A DNA stretch of 64,000 bases from Isoperla grammatica. Its lineage: Eukaryota > Arthropoda > Insecta > Plecoptera > Perlodidae. Position 1 is the stretch's first letter, and every line of letters starts with the position of its first letter. The notes below the pieces were generated by a model. That model saw only the letters and a program-made list of their open reading frames with translations, did not search any database and had not been told where the DNA came from. Both the position numbers and the translations under genes were made by a program. The stretch spans positions 2,032,001 through 2,096,000 of the forward strand of contig OX246741.1 of the NCBI GenBank assembly GCA_945910005.1, given 5' to 3'. Shown here piece by piece: positions 52,784 through 63,900 of this stretch.

Positions 52784-52801
52784 CGCACGCACGCACGCAC
52801 G
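52784..52801. repeat. (CGCA)n microsatellite in the Tollo 3' flank
   Basis: A short CGCA run lies about 60 bases past the stop codon, inside the likely 3' UTR. Confidence 0.7.
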
Positions 52802-52857
52802 TAAACACACATTAATCACAGACTTTAGGACGGTTTGCTAGTTTTGGAATGTTAGTG

Positions 52858-55800
52858 TTAGATGTGTATGGCGACTGACCTCTGTTGTCCTTGCGGCTGA
52901 GTGTTGCTGGGTGCCGGGTTTGTGTTGAGGTTGTGGTTGTGGTTGTTGTGCCGGTGGACGTGGTGATGGACCACGTGGTGGTGGTTGCTGTTGTTGGTGT
53001 TGCGTTGCACGTTGCTCCTCGCTCGCTGATTGTTGGGCACGTCGGGCAGGGCGAACCTTAGCTTCTCCCAGAACAACTTATCGCCCCACTGAAGGTACGT
53101 GTTTGTCTTTAGGTACAGTCTTATATCTGGGTCCAAGTCTTTCTGTGGCACTTCACCTAATAGCACTACGATCAGTCTTCTCCTCCGGTCCCGTAGGACC
53201 TGGTGGTGCGCGGATTTGAACTCAAACCGACACCATTCCGACTTAATAAAGTTCTCCGAGAGTACCATGATGGTCCTCCGCGACGACTCCACAGCCTGCA
53301 CGATAGTGTCCGCGATGAACGCGCCCACGGGGAAGTCCCGGTAGTGTAAACACAGTTTATAGGGAGGATCACCGTGCTCCAAGATGGGGGCGAGCTCTTC
53401 GGCGACGAACGCCTCGTCTTTCGAACTGTAACTCACGAACGCGTCGAATAACTTTTCGCGGTCGTCGCGATCGATGTCCGAGCTGCGATAAAACAATCGA
53501 ATACCGAAACGCGAGTGGAACCAGATGCGCATCTCGTGCCGGAAGATGAAGACGAGGAGTGTCGCGACAATGACGACGATGAACGCCCCCAGCGTCGCGA
53601 TCAGTAGCGGCAGGTAGTCCTGGATCGCCTGCCGTTGAATGATGGTCTTTGTGAGGGAGAAGTTGCCCTTGACGAAGCTGCTGTTGACGTAGTTGGTCTC
53701 GACGCACGTGGACGCGTTGTCGTGCATCAGGTAGAAGCCGGTCTCGTCCGTCGGCTCCTCTACGACGCCGGCGCCGCCGACCGTCGCCAGCTCGGTGTTG
53801 TTGGAGCGCGTCGTCCTGTTGTAGACGCATCGCAACGCGCTCAGGTCGGCGACGGCGTGGCTAGACTGTTGCAGCCAGTCCCTGAAGCGCTCCGTGAAGT
53901 CGCAGTCACAGGTCCAGGGGTTGCCGGCGAGCGAGACCTCGGTCAGCGCGGAGGACAAATGCCACACGGCGAAGTGCGTCACGAGGTTGTTGTCGAGTCG
54001 GAGGATGCGCAACTCTCGCAGGCCGACGAAGGTGTTGTTGTGGATGGAAGTTATGCGGTTACTCTGGAGATAGAGTTCCCTCAAACTCTCGAGACCCTCG
54101 AACTCGAACCCTTTCAACTCACGTATTTTATTGTCCTCCACGTGTAATAGTTCTAGCTCCTTCAACCCGTTGAATGTTCTGTTGTGAATAATGTCGATAT
54201 TTGACGAATTCAAAAATAAAACTTTGAGACGTTTTCGACCGATAAACGCGTGACTACCGACCGTTCTGATGTCGTTGCCGTCCAGGTACAACTGTGTCGC
54301 GTCCATAGGGATCTGATCGGGCAGGTGGTTGACGTACCCGGCGTTGGCGCAGTCGACCACGTTAGCCGACCACGACTGGTCGTGGTAGCACGTACAGTTG
54401 GTCGGACACGTCATCTCGCAGTCGCACGCGTCGAAGTCGCAACAGTGACACAACGCGAAGCAGTGGAACTCGTAGCGACAGAGAAACTGATGGGGGGCGG
54501 CTTCTACCAAGGGGACGTACGTGCGACCACGGTTGTACAACAGTTTGCAGAAGATGCTGTCAAGGTCCATTAACTTGGGCTGGTTCCGAGCCCGATTGTC
54601 GACGTTTATCCTCTGCAACCAGTCCATGGTGCAATCGCACTGATACGGGTTGCCGCCTATGTAAAACTCGGGCAACGTCTTCTGAGGAAGGACGGCGGAT
54701 ATTCTCAAAGAGTTGGGATTTAGGCTCGTTATCTTATTGCCGAATAAATCGACTCGGGTTAGGTTGGGTTTCTTGAAGAAGGTGTAGGACTGTACTTTGG
54801 AGATGAGGTTGTCGTTGAGGAAGAGGAGCTCAACGCTGTCGGGTATCGCGCTGCCGGTGATCTCGGTCAGTTTATTGGCGCTGGCATCGAACGTGCTCAG
54901 GTGAAGTTGACTTTCAATCTCGAAGTAATTGCCGAGCTCCGCAATGCGGTTGGAATGGATGTCCAACCACTGCAGCCCGGTCGGTATCAACGCGTAGTCG
55001 AACCACTCGAGTTGATTGTCCGAGATATTCAGCCAGATTAAACTCGGGAGTTTTGTAAACAACCCGCCGATATCCGAGAGATAGTTACCGTCGAGTCTGA
55101 TTGCTTGTAGATTGGTGTTTGTATCGAACGCACCTGCCTCGACTTTCTGAATTTTATTGCGTGACAAATTAAGAATTTTCAGCGAAGACATTTTATCGAA
55201 GATTCCCTTTGTGATGTTGCCAATGTTGTTTTCAGTGAGCCTGAGGCCATAGATGTGTTGCATGTTCTCGAACGTGGAGTTGGTGAGCGTGGAGATGTGG
55301 TTCTCACCCAGGTCGAGGGTTTTCAGGAGAGGAACGTCGGCCAGGACGGCGGGCACTTCTACTAGCTTGTTGCCGTTTAGGTGGAGGTCCTGGAGACTGG
55401 AAGAGTTTTTCAGAGATTCAGGATGAATGGTTTCTATGAGGTTGTTGTCTAAGGATAGGAGACTGAGGACATATAGGCCGTTGAAAGTAGACAATTCAAC
55501 GGTGGCTAGTTTGTTGTTTGACAGGATCAAAGTGTGCAGGTTGTAGAGCGATGCAAATGTGTTTTCGGGAATAACTTCTATGACATTCTCCTCTAGTTTA
55601 AGGATTTGAAGACTGTAGAGGTCTCTAAACACGGATGACTCTAGTTTGGAGATGCGGTTGTGCGAGAGATCGAGGACGACGAGACGGACTAGGCCGGCAA
55701 ACGTCGCCGTGTTTACCCACTCGGAGGAGACCTCGTTGTGAGACAAGTCCAAGACCAACAGTTGCGTCAGGTCGTTGAACAGCCCGGGCGCGAGCACGTT

Positions 55801-56733
55801 GATGGAGTTGTTCTGCAGATAGACCTCCTTGACGTCGCGGGTGTCTGCGAACAACTCGGGGGGGAGGCTGACTAGCTTGTTGTCGGCGAGACGGAGGATG
55901 GTGAGGGAGGCGAGACCCTCGAGAGCGCGGTCGGCAAGGAAGGCGACGCCGTTACCCTGGAGGTAGAGTTCCTGGAGGCGCGCGAGGCTGGACATGGCCG
56001 CGGGGGGGATGGAGTCGATGCTGTTGTTTGACAGGTCCAGGCTCTTCATGTTGCCGCCACAACGGAGGGAGGCTTTCGTACCCGACGTCGACGACCCACC
56101 GCCTCCGAACTTGAGGCCGACGACGTCTCGAAGGCGGTTGCGCGTCAGGTTGAGGTGCTCGAGACTGTGAAGCGGACAGAACACGCCGTCTGGGAGACTC
56201 CACATGTTGTTTTCGCCCAAGTCCAACCGTTCCAAGAGCCCGAGCTCTTCACTGAACGCGTCTTTGTGGACCTCCAACGCCATCGCCGACCAGTCCGTGT
56301 TGTGGGTGCGCACGGTCAGGTTGCGCAACTCGCGCAGGCCGCGAAACGCACCCGCCGACAAATTACCGATCTTACAATACTCGATGGCTAGATCGCGCAA
56401 CTCGACCAAGGGTCGAAAACTCCCCGAACTAAGCGAACTTTGAAAAAACAACACGTCACTACACTCCAACCGCAACCGCACCGTGTGCTGCGGCTGTATC
56501 ACACTGAAATTCGTATTCTCCAACTCGCTGTTGATGGTGCGCAACCGACAGACGAGCGCGACGTCCGCGTCGTCGTCCCCTTCGCCGGCCGTCGTGTGGC
56601 CGCCATTGTGGTCGAGCACCACCCACTTGCACTCGTCCGGCGCCTGATAGCGCAACGCCTTGCTCAACGACGCGGAGAGGACGCCCAGTATGACGCCCAA
56701 CAGCACCGTAAACATTACCGGACTCAGTTGCAT
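52858..56733 (-). CDS. Tollo: Toll receptor, Tollo/Toll-8 ortholog (complete, single exon)
   Basis: This encodes a 1291-residue single-pass receptor. Visible parts are a signal peptide (about 1-25); a long leucine-rich-repeat ectodomain (about 105-695); a cysteine-rich C-cap (C699 to C752); the dense cysteine cluster of the long-Toll clade with FHCFALCHCCDFDACDCEMT (756-775); a second N-cap and LRR block (776-935); a second C-cap (941-1010); a membrane helix (1041-1064); and a TIR domain (about 1094-1230) with box 1 FDAFVSYS (1096-1103), box 2 RDFPVG (1132-1137) and box 3 FW (1221-1222). The tail is Asn/His-rich. The N-terminal region with YQAPDEC (29-35) and the block before the cysteine cluster match Drosophila Tollo best. 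The fly gene is also intronless in its coding region. Tollo relatives act in epithelial cell polarity, neural development and tuning of epithelial immunity; signalling here is inferred. The ATG at 56733 is the first in frame after an in-frame TGA 12 bases upstream. No frameshift is seen. Confidence 0.95.
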   Translation of the reverse strand: MQLSPVMFTVLLGVILGVLSASLSKALRYQAPDECKWVVLDHNGGHTTAGEGDDDADVALVCRLRTINSELENTNFSVIQPQHTVRLRLECSDVLFFQSSLSSGSFRPLVELRDLAIEYCKIGNLSAGAFRGLRELRNLTVRTHNTDWSAMALEVHKDAFSEELGLLERLDLGENNMWSLPDGVFCPLHSLEHLNLTRNRLRDVVGLKFGGGGSSTSGTKASLRCGGNMKSLDLSNNSIDSIPPAAMSSLARLQELYLQGNGVAFLADRALEGLASLTILRLADNKLVSLPPELFADTRDVKEVYLQNNSINVLAPGLFNDLTQLLVLDLSHNEVSSEWVNTATFAGLVRLVVLDLSHNRISKLESSVFRDLYSLQILKLEENVIEVIPENTFASLYNLHTLILSNNKLATVELSTFNGLYVLSLLSLDNNLIETIHPESLKNSSSLQDLHLNGNKLVEVPAVLADVPLLKTLDLGENHISTLTNSTFENMQHIYGLRLTENNIGNITKGIFDKMSSLKILNLSRNKIQKVEAGAFDTNTNLQAIRLDGNYLSDIGGLFTKLPSLIWLNISDNQLEWFDYALIPTGLQWLDIHSNRIAELGNYFEIESQLHLSTFDASANKLTEITGSAIPDSVELLFLNDNLISKVQSYTFFKKPNLTRVDLFGNKITSLNPNSLRISAVLPQKTLPEFYIGGNPYQCDCTMDWLQRINVDNRARNQPKLMDLDSIFCKLLYNRGRTYVPLVEAAPHQFLCRYEFHCFALCHCCDFDACDCEMTCPTNCTCYHDQSWSANVVDCANAGYVNHLPDQIPMDATQLYLDGNDIRTVGSHAFIGRKRLKVLFLNSSNIDIIHNRTFNGLKELELLHVEDNKIRELKGFEFEGLESLRELYLQSNRITSIHNNTFVGLRELRILRLDNNLVTHFAVWHLSSALTEVSLAGNPWTCDCDFTERFRDWLQQSSHAVADLSALRCVYNRTTRSNNTELATVGGAGVVEEPTDETGFYLMHDNASTCVETNYVNSSFVKGNFSLTKTIIQRQAIQDYLPLLIATLGAFIVVIVATLLVFIFRHEMRIWFHSRFGIRLFYRSSDIDRDDREKLFDAFVSYSSKDEAFVAEELAPILEHGDPPYKLCLHYRDFPVGAFIADTIVQAVESSRRTIMVLSENFIKSEWCRFEFKSAHHQVLRDRRRRLIVVLLGEVPQKDLDPDIRLYLKTNTYLQWGDKLFWEKLRFALPDVPNNQRARSNVQRNTNNSNHHHVVHHHVHRHNNHNHNLNTNPAPSNTQPQGQQRSVAIHI

Positions 56734-57290
56734 AGTTACACGTCATGCACTACCATTGCAACAATCGCACTCACTGTACACATATTCACTATAGCCGGGC
56801 GGTCTGCGCGCGCACCCGCCACTCAGTTCACTCATTAATCCAGAACAAGTATGATCCGCCCGCATGTATGAACGTGTGTGAAGATGCAAGTATGGTCCGC
56901 CTGCATGTATGAACGTGTCAGTGAGAGCGCGCGCGGCACGGACGGAGGACGGCGAACGACTGACTGCATCCAACGACCACTCTCGACTGTCGAGTAGCGA
57001 GCGAGCGGTCGGGGACGGCGGCCATGGCCTTGCTTGCCTTGTTAGCGGAGCGGCTGCCCCATGAGGTTCCTCGCGGCGCAGATAGGAGGCGCTGATCCGT
57101 GGTTGCGCGGCTGCGGGAAGGTCAAGGGGGAGTTTTAACACCCACTCAGGCCTAGAGGATGGTGCACGGACTACTTGCTTGCTTGCACGCCGTGGGTCAA
57201 CATTCTCAACACACACACACTGTCTGCCGTACTCAACGAGGCTAATCGAGACGAATGTACACGTATTAAAATCACTCACGTTGCTTCAGC
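56734..57290 (-). promoter_or_regulatory. GC-rich 5' leader/promoter region of Tollo
   Basis: GC- and CpG-rich DNA runs for about 550 bp upstream of the ATG and is largely free of stop codons in the Tollo frame. It contains two imperfect direct copies of a segment with GCATGTATGAACGTGT (56862-56877 and 56903-56918). No TATA box is clear. An initiator-like TCAGT on the minus strand near 56960-56965 is only suggestive. Confidence 0.4.
56743..56865 (-). promoter_or_regulatory. Upstream ORF in the Tollo leader
   Basis: An ATG at 56865 opens 40 codons ending in TGA at 56745-56743, nine bases before the Tollo ATG and in the same frame. The TGA overlaps a second upstream ATG (ATGA, 56746-56743) whose 95-codon frame runs into Tollo out of frame. 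If the transcript includes this region, both would reduce initiation at the main ATG. Transcription start and any leader intron are unknown. Confidence 0.4.
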
Positions 57291-57291
57291 A

Positions 57292-57792
57292 GCTATACAA
57301 TGAGGGTAATCGATAAATTGTACACGCATTGAAATCACTCACGTAAAAGTGTACACGCATTGGTATCACTCACGTAAAAGTGTACACGCATTGGTATCAC
57401 TCACGTAAAAATATACACGCATTGAAAGTAACTACACGCATTGATATCACTCATGTAAAAGTGTACACGCATTGAAATCACTTTAAAAAGTGTAATGATA
57501 CGCATTGAAATCACTCACCTAAAAATATCCACGCATTGATATTACTAATCTAAAAATATACACGCATTGAAATCACTTTAAAAAGTGTAATGATACGCAT
57601 TGAAATCACTCACCTAAAAATATCCACGCATTGATATTACTAATCTAAAAATATACACGCATTGAAATCACTTTAAAAAGTGTAATGACACGCATTGAAA
57701 TCACTCACTTAAAAATATCCACGCATTGATATTACTAATCTAAAAATATACACGCATTGAAATCACTTTTAAAAAGTGTACACGCATTACGC
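57292..57792. repeat. Minisatellite with 95-bp higher-order units upstream of Tollo
   Basis: About 16 subunits of 29-33 bp share ACACGCATTGAAATCACTCA. In the distal half they form 95-bp higher-order units, seen from the phase of CTTTAAAAAGTGTA at 57481, 57576, 57671 and 57766. The array lies 0.56-1.06 kb upstream of the Tollo ATG and ends directly at a SINE copy. Confidence 0.92.
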
Positions 57793-57906
57793 CTTGTGAT
57801 CGAGGAAAACCTAGAAAACAACCTTTAGTCAGGATTGGCGATGGCCGGAATCGAACCGGCGACTTCCCGAATTAGAGTCTCACGTGCTACCATGGGGCAC
57901 CTCTAT
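57792..57906 (-). repeat. tRNA-derived SINE, copy 2
   Basis: On the minus strand this carries a perfect B box (GGTTCGATTCC, complement of 57847-57857) and the same head and body as copy 1 at 7708-7820, including CCTGACTAAAGG and the terminal TCACAAGG. No acceptor stem pairs. It abuts the minisatellite with no spacer. Confidence 0.8.
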
Positions 57907-60900
57907 CAGTTTTACTTGCAACCATACGTTTGAATGAACCCGCCGAATAGAGTGCGTAGAGGACTTAGTGCGTGAACCCGCACCCACCCACCTCGCCAAC
58001 CTAAAGGCATAGATATAGGGAAATGTTACTTGGGTGACCAACTAGACGCATATACTCTCACTCCCACTCTTGTATGTTTGCCATTATCGTACTTAGAAAC
58101 TTGGCCTACTGAATATCATCTTTAAATTTATAGAGCACTCAAAAGTCAAAATAGACTAGATGCATTCTAGTGGCAAGAAAATAAACTTCTATAAGGAGTG
58201 GTTTAGCTGTCAATTTTCATTGTTGTTTCATTGTTATTATTAATCAATGGCGCTGAAAGGAGGTTGCTTAGCAGCGCTATCTGTGTTAGTTTTGAGTCCA
58301 TCACTTCCCGGACAACTGGGCCATCGTAAAAGATAATCGGAAATACTACCAAATCTTTGATACCTGCACTCCCTCCCAAACAAAGAGAATAATTATATCT
58401 TTACCAGTGTTAGCGGGCGAATACATCAACGCTTTAAAACCATTGCTCCTAACGGGGGTGTGTGTATTAACGTGTAAACACTATGCATGTGTTGGGTGGG
58501 CGCATAATTTTTGCACAACCAACATGCAAAAGTTATCATCGCTACTGAACAATGTCATATCCTTCCCACGCTAGAACTAATTTATGCTTTGGTGAAGAGC
58601 TTCCTGATTTATAAGCGTTTCTAGTTGTGCGTGGAGATGAAAACGATGTAAAAACTTTCCGGAATTGCTCTTTAATTTGTGTACATAAAGAACACAAATT
58701 ACGGCGAAGATAAAGCTATCATCATGCTAGACCGTCGGGTGAATGGGAGCGATTCCTTGGTGAGCATGTTTTATTCACATTGGACATGGGAACGGCGTGC
58801 GGACCGGGGGGGGGGGGGGGGAGTAGTGAATCTTCATGCACCGATGTGTGCATGCATGCATGGCCTTGTCTGTGTGTGTGTGTGTATGAACTTTGTCGGG
58901 AATGTGGTTCAATTTGTTTTATTGGCTGGCGCAGAGCCCGTGGAAGTATGATTGTGTTCTGTGTTCATGTGGTGTATAAGGTGCCTTGTTCATCCAGCAT
59001 TCAACTACTACTTTAACTTGAGGTAAGTAATAAAATTAGCATTCGTTCTTCATTACAAGTGTACTTATTTTGTAAAACGCTTTTCGCCAAGCCTATATTT
59101 CAGGCTTGGTGTTTGCGCAAGGAACGGTCGAATACAGCTTATGTAGCAATTGAAAAAACGCTACATGTGATTTTATATTATTTATGGTTTTGCGTTTACA
59201 AGGCGCAGAGTAGCAAAAATGATGCAACAAATCAAATGTTCTGTAAAACATACGTTTTGCATTTGAGAGTTTGATGCATTTTCAAGGTAGGTAAAGTACC
59301 GAGCTTATGTATAAAGCAAGCTGGGATGAATTACGGGTGTTTTATGCTCGCGCTTGTGAATTGCAGTGTAGCTCATAAAACCTGGTAAAACTCCTCTCGT
59401 CATCAGCGTTAAACGTGAGGTATCGCATTCATGAATGACAAGGGAATGTAACTATCGTCTGTAACTAATTTCGTTATGATGATGTTTGCTTTGCAGATTC
59501 TTGTGTAGTTTCTACTTTCATCTCGATCTGTTACGATATTGGTTACGAAATATACGTATGTTTTTCATTGTTACATTTTATGCTGCTTTTGTTTGTTGGT
59601 AGCTTCTTTGTAGAATGAGAGATATTTATGTTAAAAACTGTACAGTTATTGTGAGTGTGAATAGTTATAAACAGCGCGAAATGTTTGCCTGTCTAAACCG
59701 GACAGATCGGAGCCTCTCGCCTTGTTAAGGCTACAATGTTCAACATCTACATACTTGGAGGATCTCACGATAAGCCGCGGTAATTGCAGATAACACAGGA
59801 AGTGTAATAGACACACAATGCCAATGATTGGAGTAAAGTATTTAGGTTATACAGACAGATACACACATGCAAAACTCTGTCTCCTCAGGTACACAATAAC
59901 ACAATGTGAGCGTCCCGCAGGCGAGTCGGCCGTCTTGATATAGAAACAGATTGCCAGAGTGACGGCTTATTACCACCCGTGGTCCGGGTAAACGGAATGT
60001 TTAGAAACACAAAAGCGGATGATTTTGTGGTTTTCAGTAACGTCAAATACCGTTGCATGATCTACCGCGGTTACACAATCGTAGTCTCCGTTTTTTGTAT
60101 CGCGCCGCGCAAACGATACGGCTAAAAATACATCATTTCTATCGTTATTTCATAAACGGGTGAGAAATGAGAATGTGTTTGTGTGAGTTGTTTCCATGTG
60201 ACCTTGTGTGTGAATAATTAATTACATGTTTGAGTCTGGTAGCTGGCTGGCCATGTTGAGTTGCCTTATGAAATATTCAGTTTTCGTGCATTTCAAACTG
60301 TTGCATCTCCGGATATTCAAACAACTAACATGGTTCCCAAACAACATTCACAATTATTTGCTTTCCATAATTATACGTCTTCTTTAAATACATGTTGGTT
60401 TGTACAGTAATTAAGTTATGTAAGCAGCATCTTTACACACATAGTTATATTTACGTATTAATGTTAATAGTCATAATATTTTACTTCACGATCGTAAGAA
60501 TTATGTAAATAGTAAGACAGTACAAGAACTATCGTAGCTGACAGTCCATGCACATCACATGCAGTCATCCTGTTTTCTAGTAGTGTATATTATTAATACA
60601 ATTCTGGGCTGTGATATTTTTTATTTATTTTTTTGAGTTAATTTATTGTTTGCTAACATATTACCTACTGAAATTATTGATTTGCTTCTTGTTAATTTTT
60701 AAGTGAGAAAATTATGTAAGATGTTGATACTATTACCTTTCACGGCTTATTCATCAAAAATCTAAACCTTTCGTCCCTAAGAAAAAGCATCGAATAAGTA
60801 GGCCTGCTTGCTCTCTTTTCCTCGCGAATGTCCACCGTTTTACACTCAACTATAGAGTTGAGTGACAGCCTCGTAGCCACGTCAAAACATCGTCCGCTGA

Positions 60901-63900
60901 CCAAACTCATGCAACTCATTAACATTTTAATGGTTACTCTCCGTATAGTTGAGATGAAAAACGTGCCACATTGTCTGTATATATAGATAATCGTGCCTTA
61001 TTCGGCCAGCCTGCCGCGTTGCTGTGGGGCTTTCGAAAATGTAAACATTATTTGACCCGCTGACTTGAAGGTTATTTTAATAGGTTTTTTGTGTTGACCG
61101 CAGCCGCAGTCCGGTCTTCGAACCACTGGCCGGTCGTGCATGGCAAGGCAGAGGTTGTGACAAATTGATGTCGATTACACAACGCTGAGGTGCCTCAATG
61201 GACATTGTTTGTATGTTCAGTCATTTGGAATTTTAGATCAATGAAACTCACCAAAGCGTATTGCCATGTAAATATAAAAAAGTAGCTTGGAGTAAACTGC
61301 GTGTTTTTTTAATGGCCAGTGTTGTAGAAAAGAACTCCCCCCCCGTCCCCCAACGAATTAATTATTTTCGGGTATATAGAAATACATCATCTGCTTGAAA
61401 TCGTGAATGTTATTTCAAAGACTATTTTACTATTTAATAATTAGGGGGAGGGGTGGATTTGCCAGAACGGTGTAGGGTGGGGTGGACCCCCTAAATAACG
61501 GCCACTTTCACACAAGTGTATTAGCTAGTACGATCAAATGAATGCTACTTTCCTAACCCACTGCGCCCGCAATAGCAAACTGCCAACGATGTTTGGGGGG
61601 GGGGGGGGGGGAGGTCGTGACATTTGGTGCTTGGACCTTCATAAGGGTGCAATCTTCCATAATCTCTTATTGTATATGTCAGTATTTCACTCGACGAGCA
61701 AAAACATGTACGCGAGAGAGAGCTCTATAATATAATGCTATGCAAATCTATACATGTATTGTTGGTACTCGGTGGCATGATGGGGGTTGATGGGATTGGA
61801 GAGTTCGAAAATGTTTTCGCTCAGCGACGAAAGTTGCTGCGTTCTTCCGTATCGGTTGTGAAGTCGTAAGTATATACATATTCTGCCAAAATGCTACTTC
61901 AAAATCTAAATAATGGGAAGATAAGGCCTTTGCAAGACTGCCAGTGAACTAACGGTTTGCACTACTGCTGTGTAAAGCAGACAAAGCGGGTATGCCGGGG
62001 GGTCTGGGGGGCATGGCCCCCCAGTTTTGCCCCACAGGGAATTTTCTATAGGGTGTTTTGTCACGAGCACGTTTATATGGCTTTGCAGAGGGGTCGGGGG
62101 GTGGAGGACCCATGTTAAAATAACACTTTTGTAATAAAAAAATGAGACATCTACTTTATAAAAACATTCGATTAGCAAATAAAAATAAAATACAAAGTGC
62201 TAAGCTGCTAACACTATGTATTGCATAGAAACTTTCATGTTGTATAAAAGGATGGGGGGGTGGGTGGGGTATACGTGCTCCATTCATGACTTGCATTGCG
62301 TCCGTGAACTCCCGGTAATGAGAGCTCATTAGTGTGTGCTGTGCTGGGGCGCTGGGTCTCAACATTCGATCTATGTCAGAAGATAAGGTAATCGATCGAG
62401 ACACCTCGTTCTCAATCGATTCGCTATGACGTCACGCCCAAAAATGGATTCCCGACGCCACGAGATTCGTGTCACCGATATGCAACGCCATTGGCGATCA
62501 ACAAGACCGCTTAATTGGGTACCAACCACTTCGTAGGTCCCTTTGGAGGTAACGGCACCATGATGAAGCCATGCAGGATAATGTTAATAGTAAGAATATG
62601 GTATTATATTTTATTTATTTATTTCTGCTGAGGCGTGGTTCGGACTAAGGACCGCTCTTCCACGCAATAAGTGATCAGCGAACCACGTATTATTTTACAG
62701 CCTTACGAATAACACATAGTGGCATTGTTAGTTCACATTTAGTAGACGCAACAACATTAAAATGTTCGGTTTAATGAGGATATGGGTGACCAATGTTACC
62801 AACATGGGCATATGAGGTGAACGCGAAGGTCAACTTGTTCACAAATGTGGCGAAAAGCGTGCAAATGACTTTTGCATTTTTGGGGAGTGCTAGATAGATA
62901 ATAACTGGGACTGGATCAAGACGTATGTTTTGCGTACAACGTGTTTTCAAGAGTGTTTGAGGCAAGTCATTGTTAAAATTACCAAGAAAGTATTTTCATT
63001 TCATATTTTTACTTTACATTCCACTATCGTGTTTTGGAACAAATCAACACCCACCACCCGAAAACATGTCGCCTGTTTCAGCCAGTGTTATGTGACGACT
63101 CTGCGCGTATTAGAGGGAAACATTTATACAAACTTGTTTGTGATCAATCTTAAATCTGAAATCGTCATTGACAAAATGAGAATTACCATATAACATCTCC
63201 CCCCCCCCCCCCCCTCTTCACGCCCGCAATTAGTCACTCTTGCCTCGTGTAGGCCGGGCGACGAGTGCGTCCTCGAGTGTTTTAAGAGTCTTCCTCGCAG
63301 GAACCATGTTGACTTAAAAAGTAATTGAAAACGGAAATGGATGTCGGCCGTTTCCTTCAGAACGTTCTAAAAATGGCTAATGACGTCATAAACCTATTCT
63401 TCTCGTTTGTTTACTTTTCTGTGGCGTTCGTGTTGGTCGAAATTAACGAGTAACTGCACTTATCGCGGTAATTTCTCTGTTTCTTTCTCCGGCTTCGTCT
63501 AGACTGGAAATATCGTCGTCTTTTGTGTCTGAAAACACGCGGCTAACATTGACAAACCGCACTTATTGGGATTGTTGTCAATTACACTGATTGGATGAGC
63601 CAGACAGTCACTCAGGCCACTTCATTGATTGGAAACTATAGTAGGCGGTTTCAGTGCGGCCGATAATGTGACGACGCATCGCTCTTGGCCCAAGGCGGTT
63701 CACTTTCGTAGCTATGTCAATCCTACTTGAGATATCGGAAGCTGGTTCATTTATGTATGTAGGCCTAAATAATTGTTACGTTTTACTTATATTCGTTGCT
63801 TTATGCCAATAACGCGTTGGGGACTTTTTTGTCAATATTATTCCGTGCACACTTGAAACCAATTGAAAATGAGAATGTATATACCAAATTTGTTATCTGC

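Noticed and set aside
53635..54147. 170-codon plus-strand frame inside Tollo, and other antisense frames there
   Set aside because: They are shadows of the GC-rich coding strand of Tollo, without independent evidence.
56743..57279. 178-codon minus-strand frame directly upstream of Tollo
   Set aside because: It begins at GTG, has low-complexity GC-driven composition and no domain. Only the 40-codon ATG part is kept, as an upstream ORF.
61595..61611. G and C homopolymers as functional sites
   Set aside because: Such runs are common slippage products and are error-prone in sequencing; nothing links them to a gene.
63353..63372. A heat-shock element at TTCAGAACGTTC
   Set aside because: The spacing between the first TTC and GAA is one base short of the consensus; only a GAACGTTC palindrome remains.
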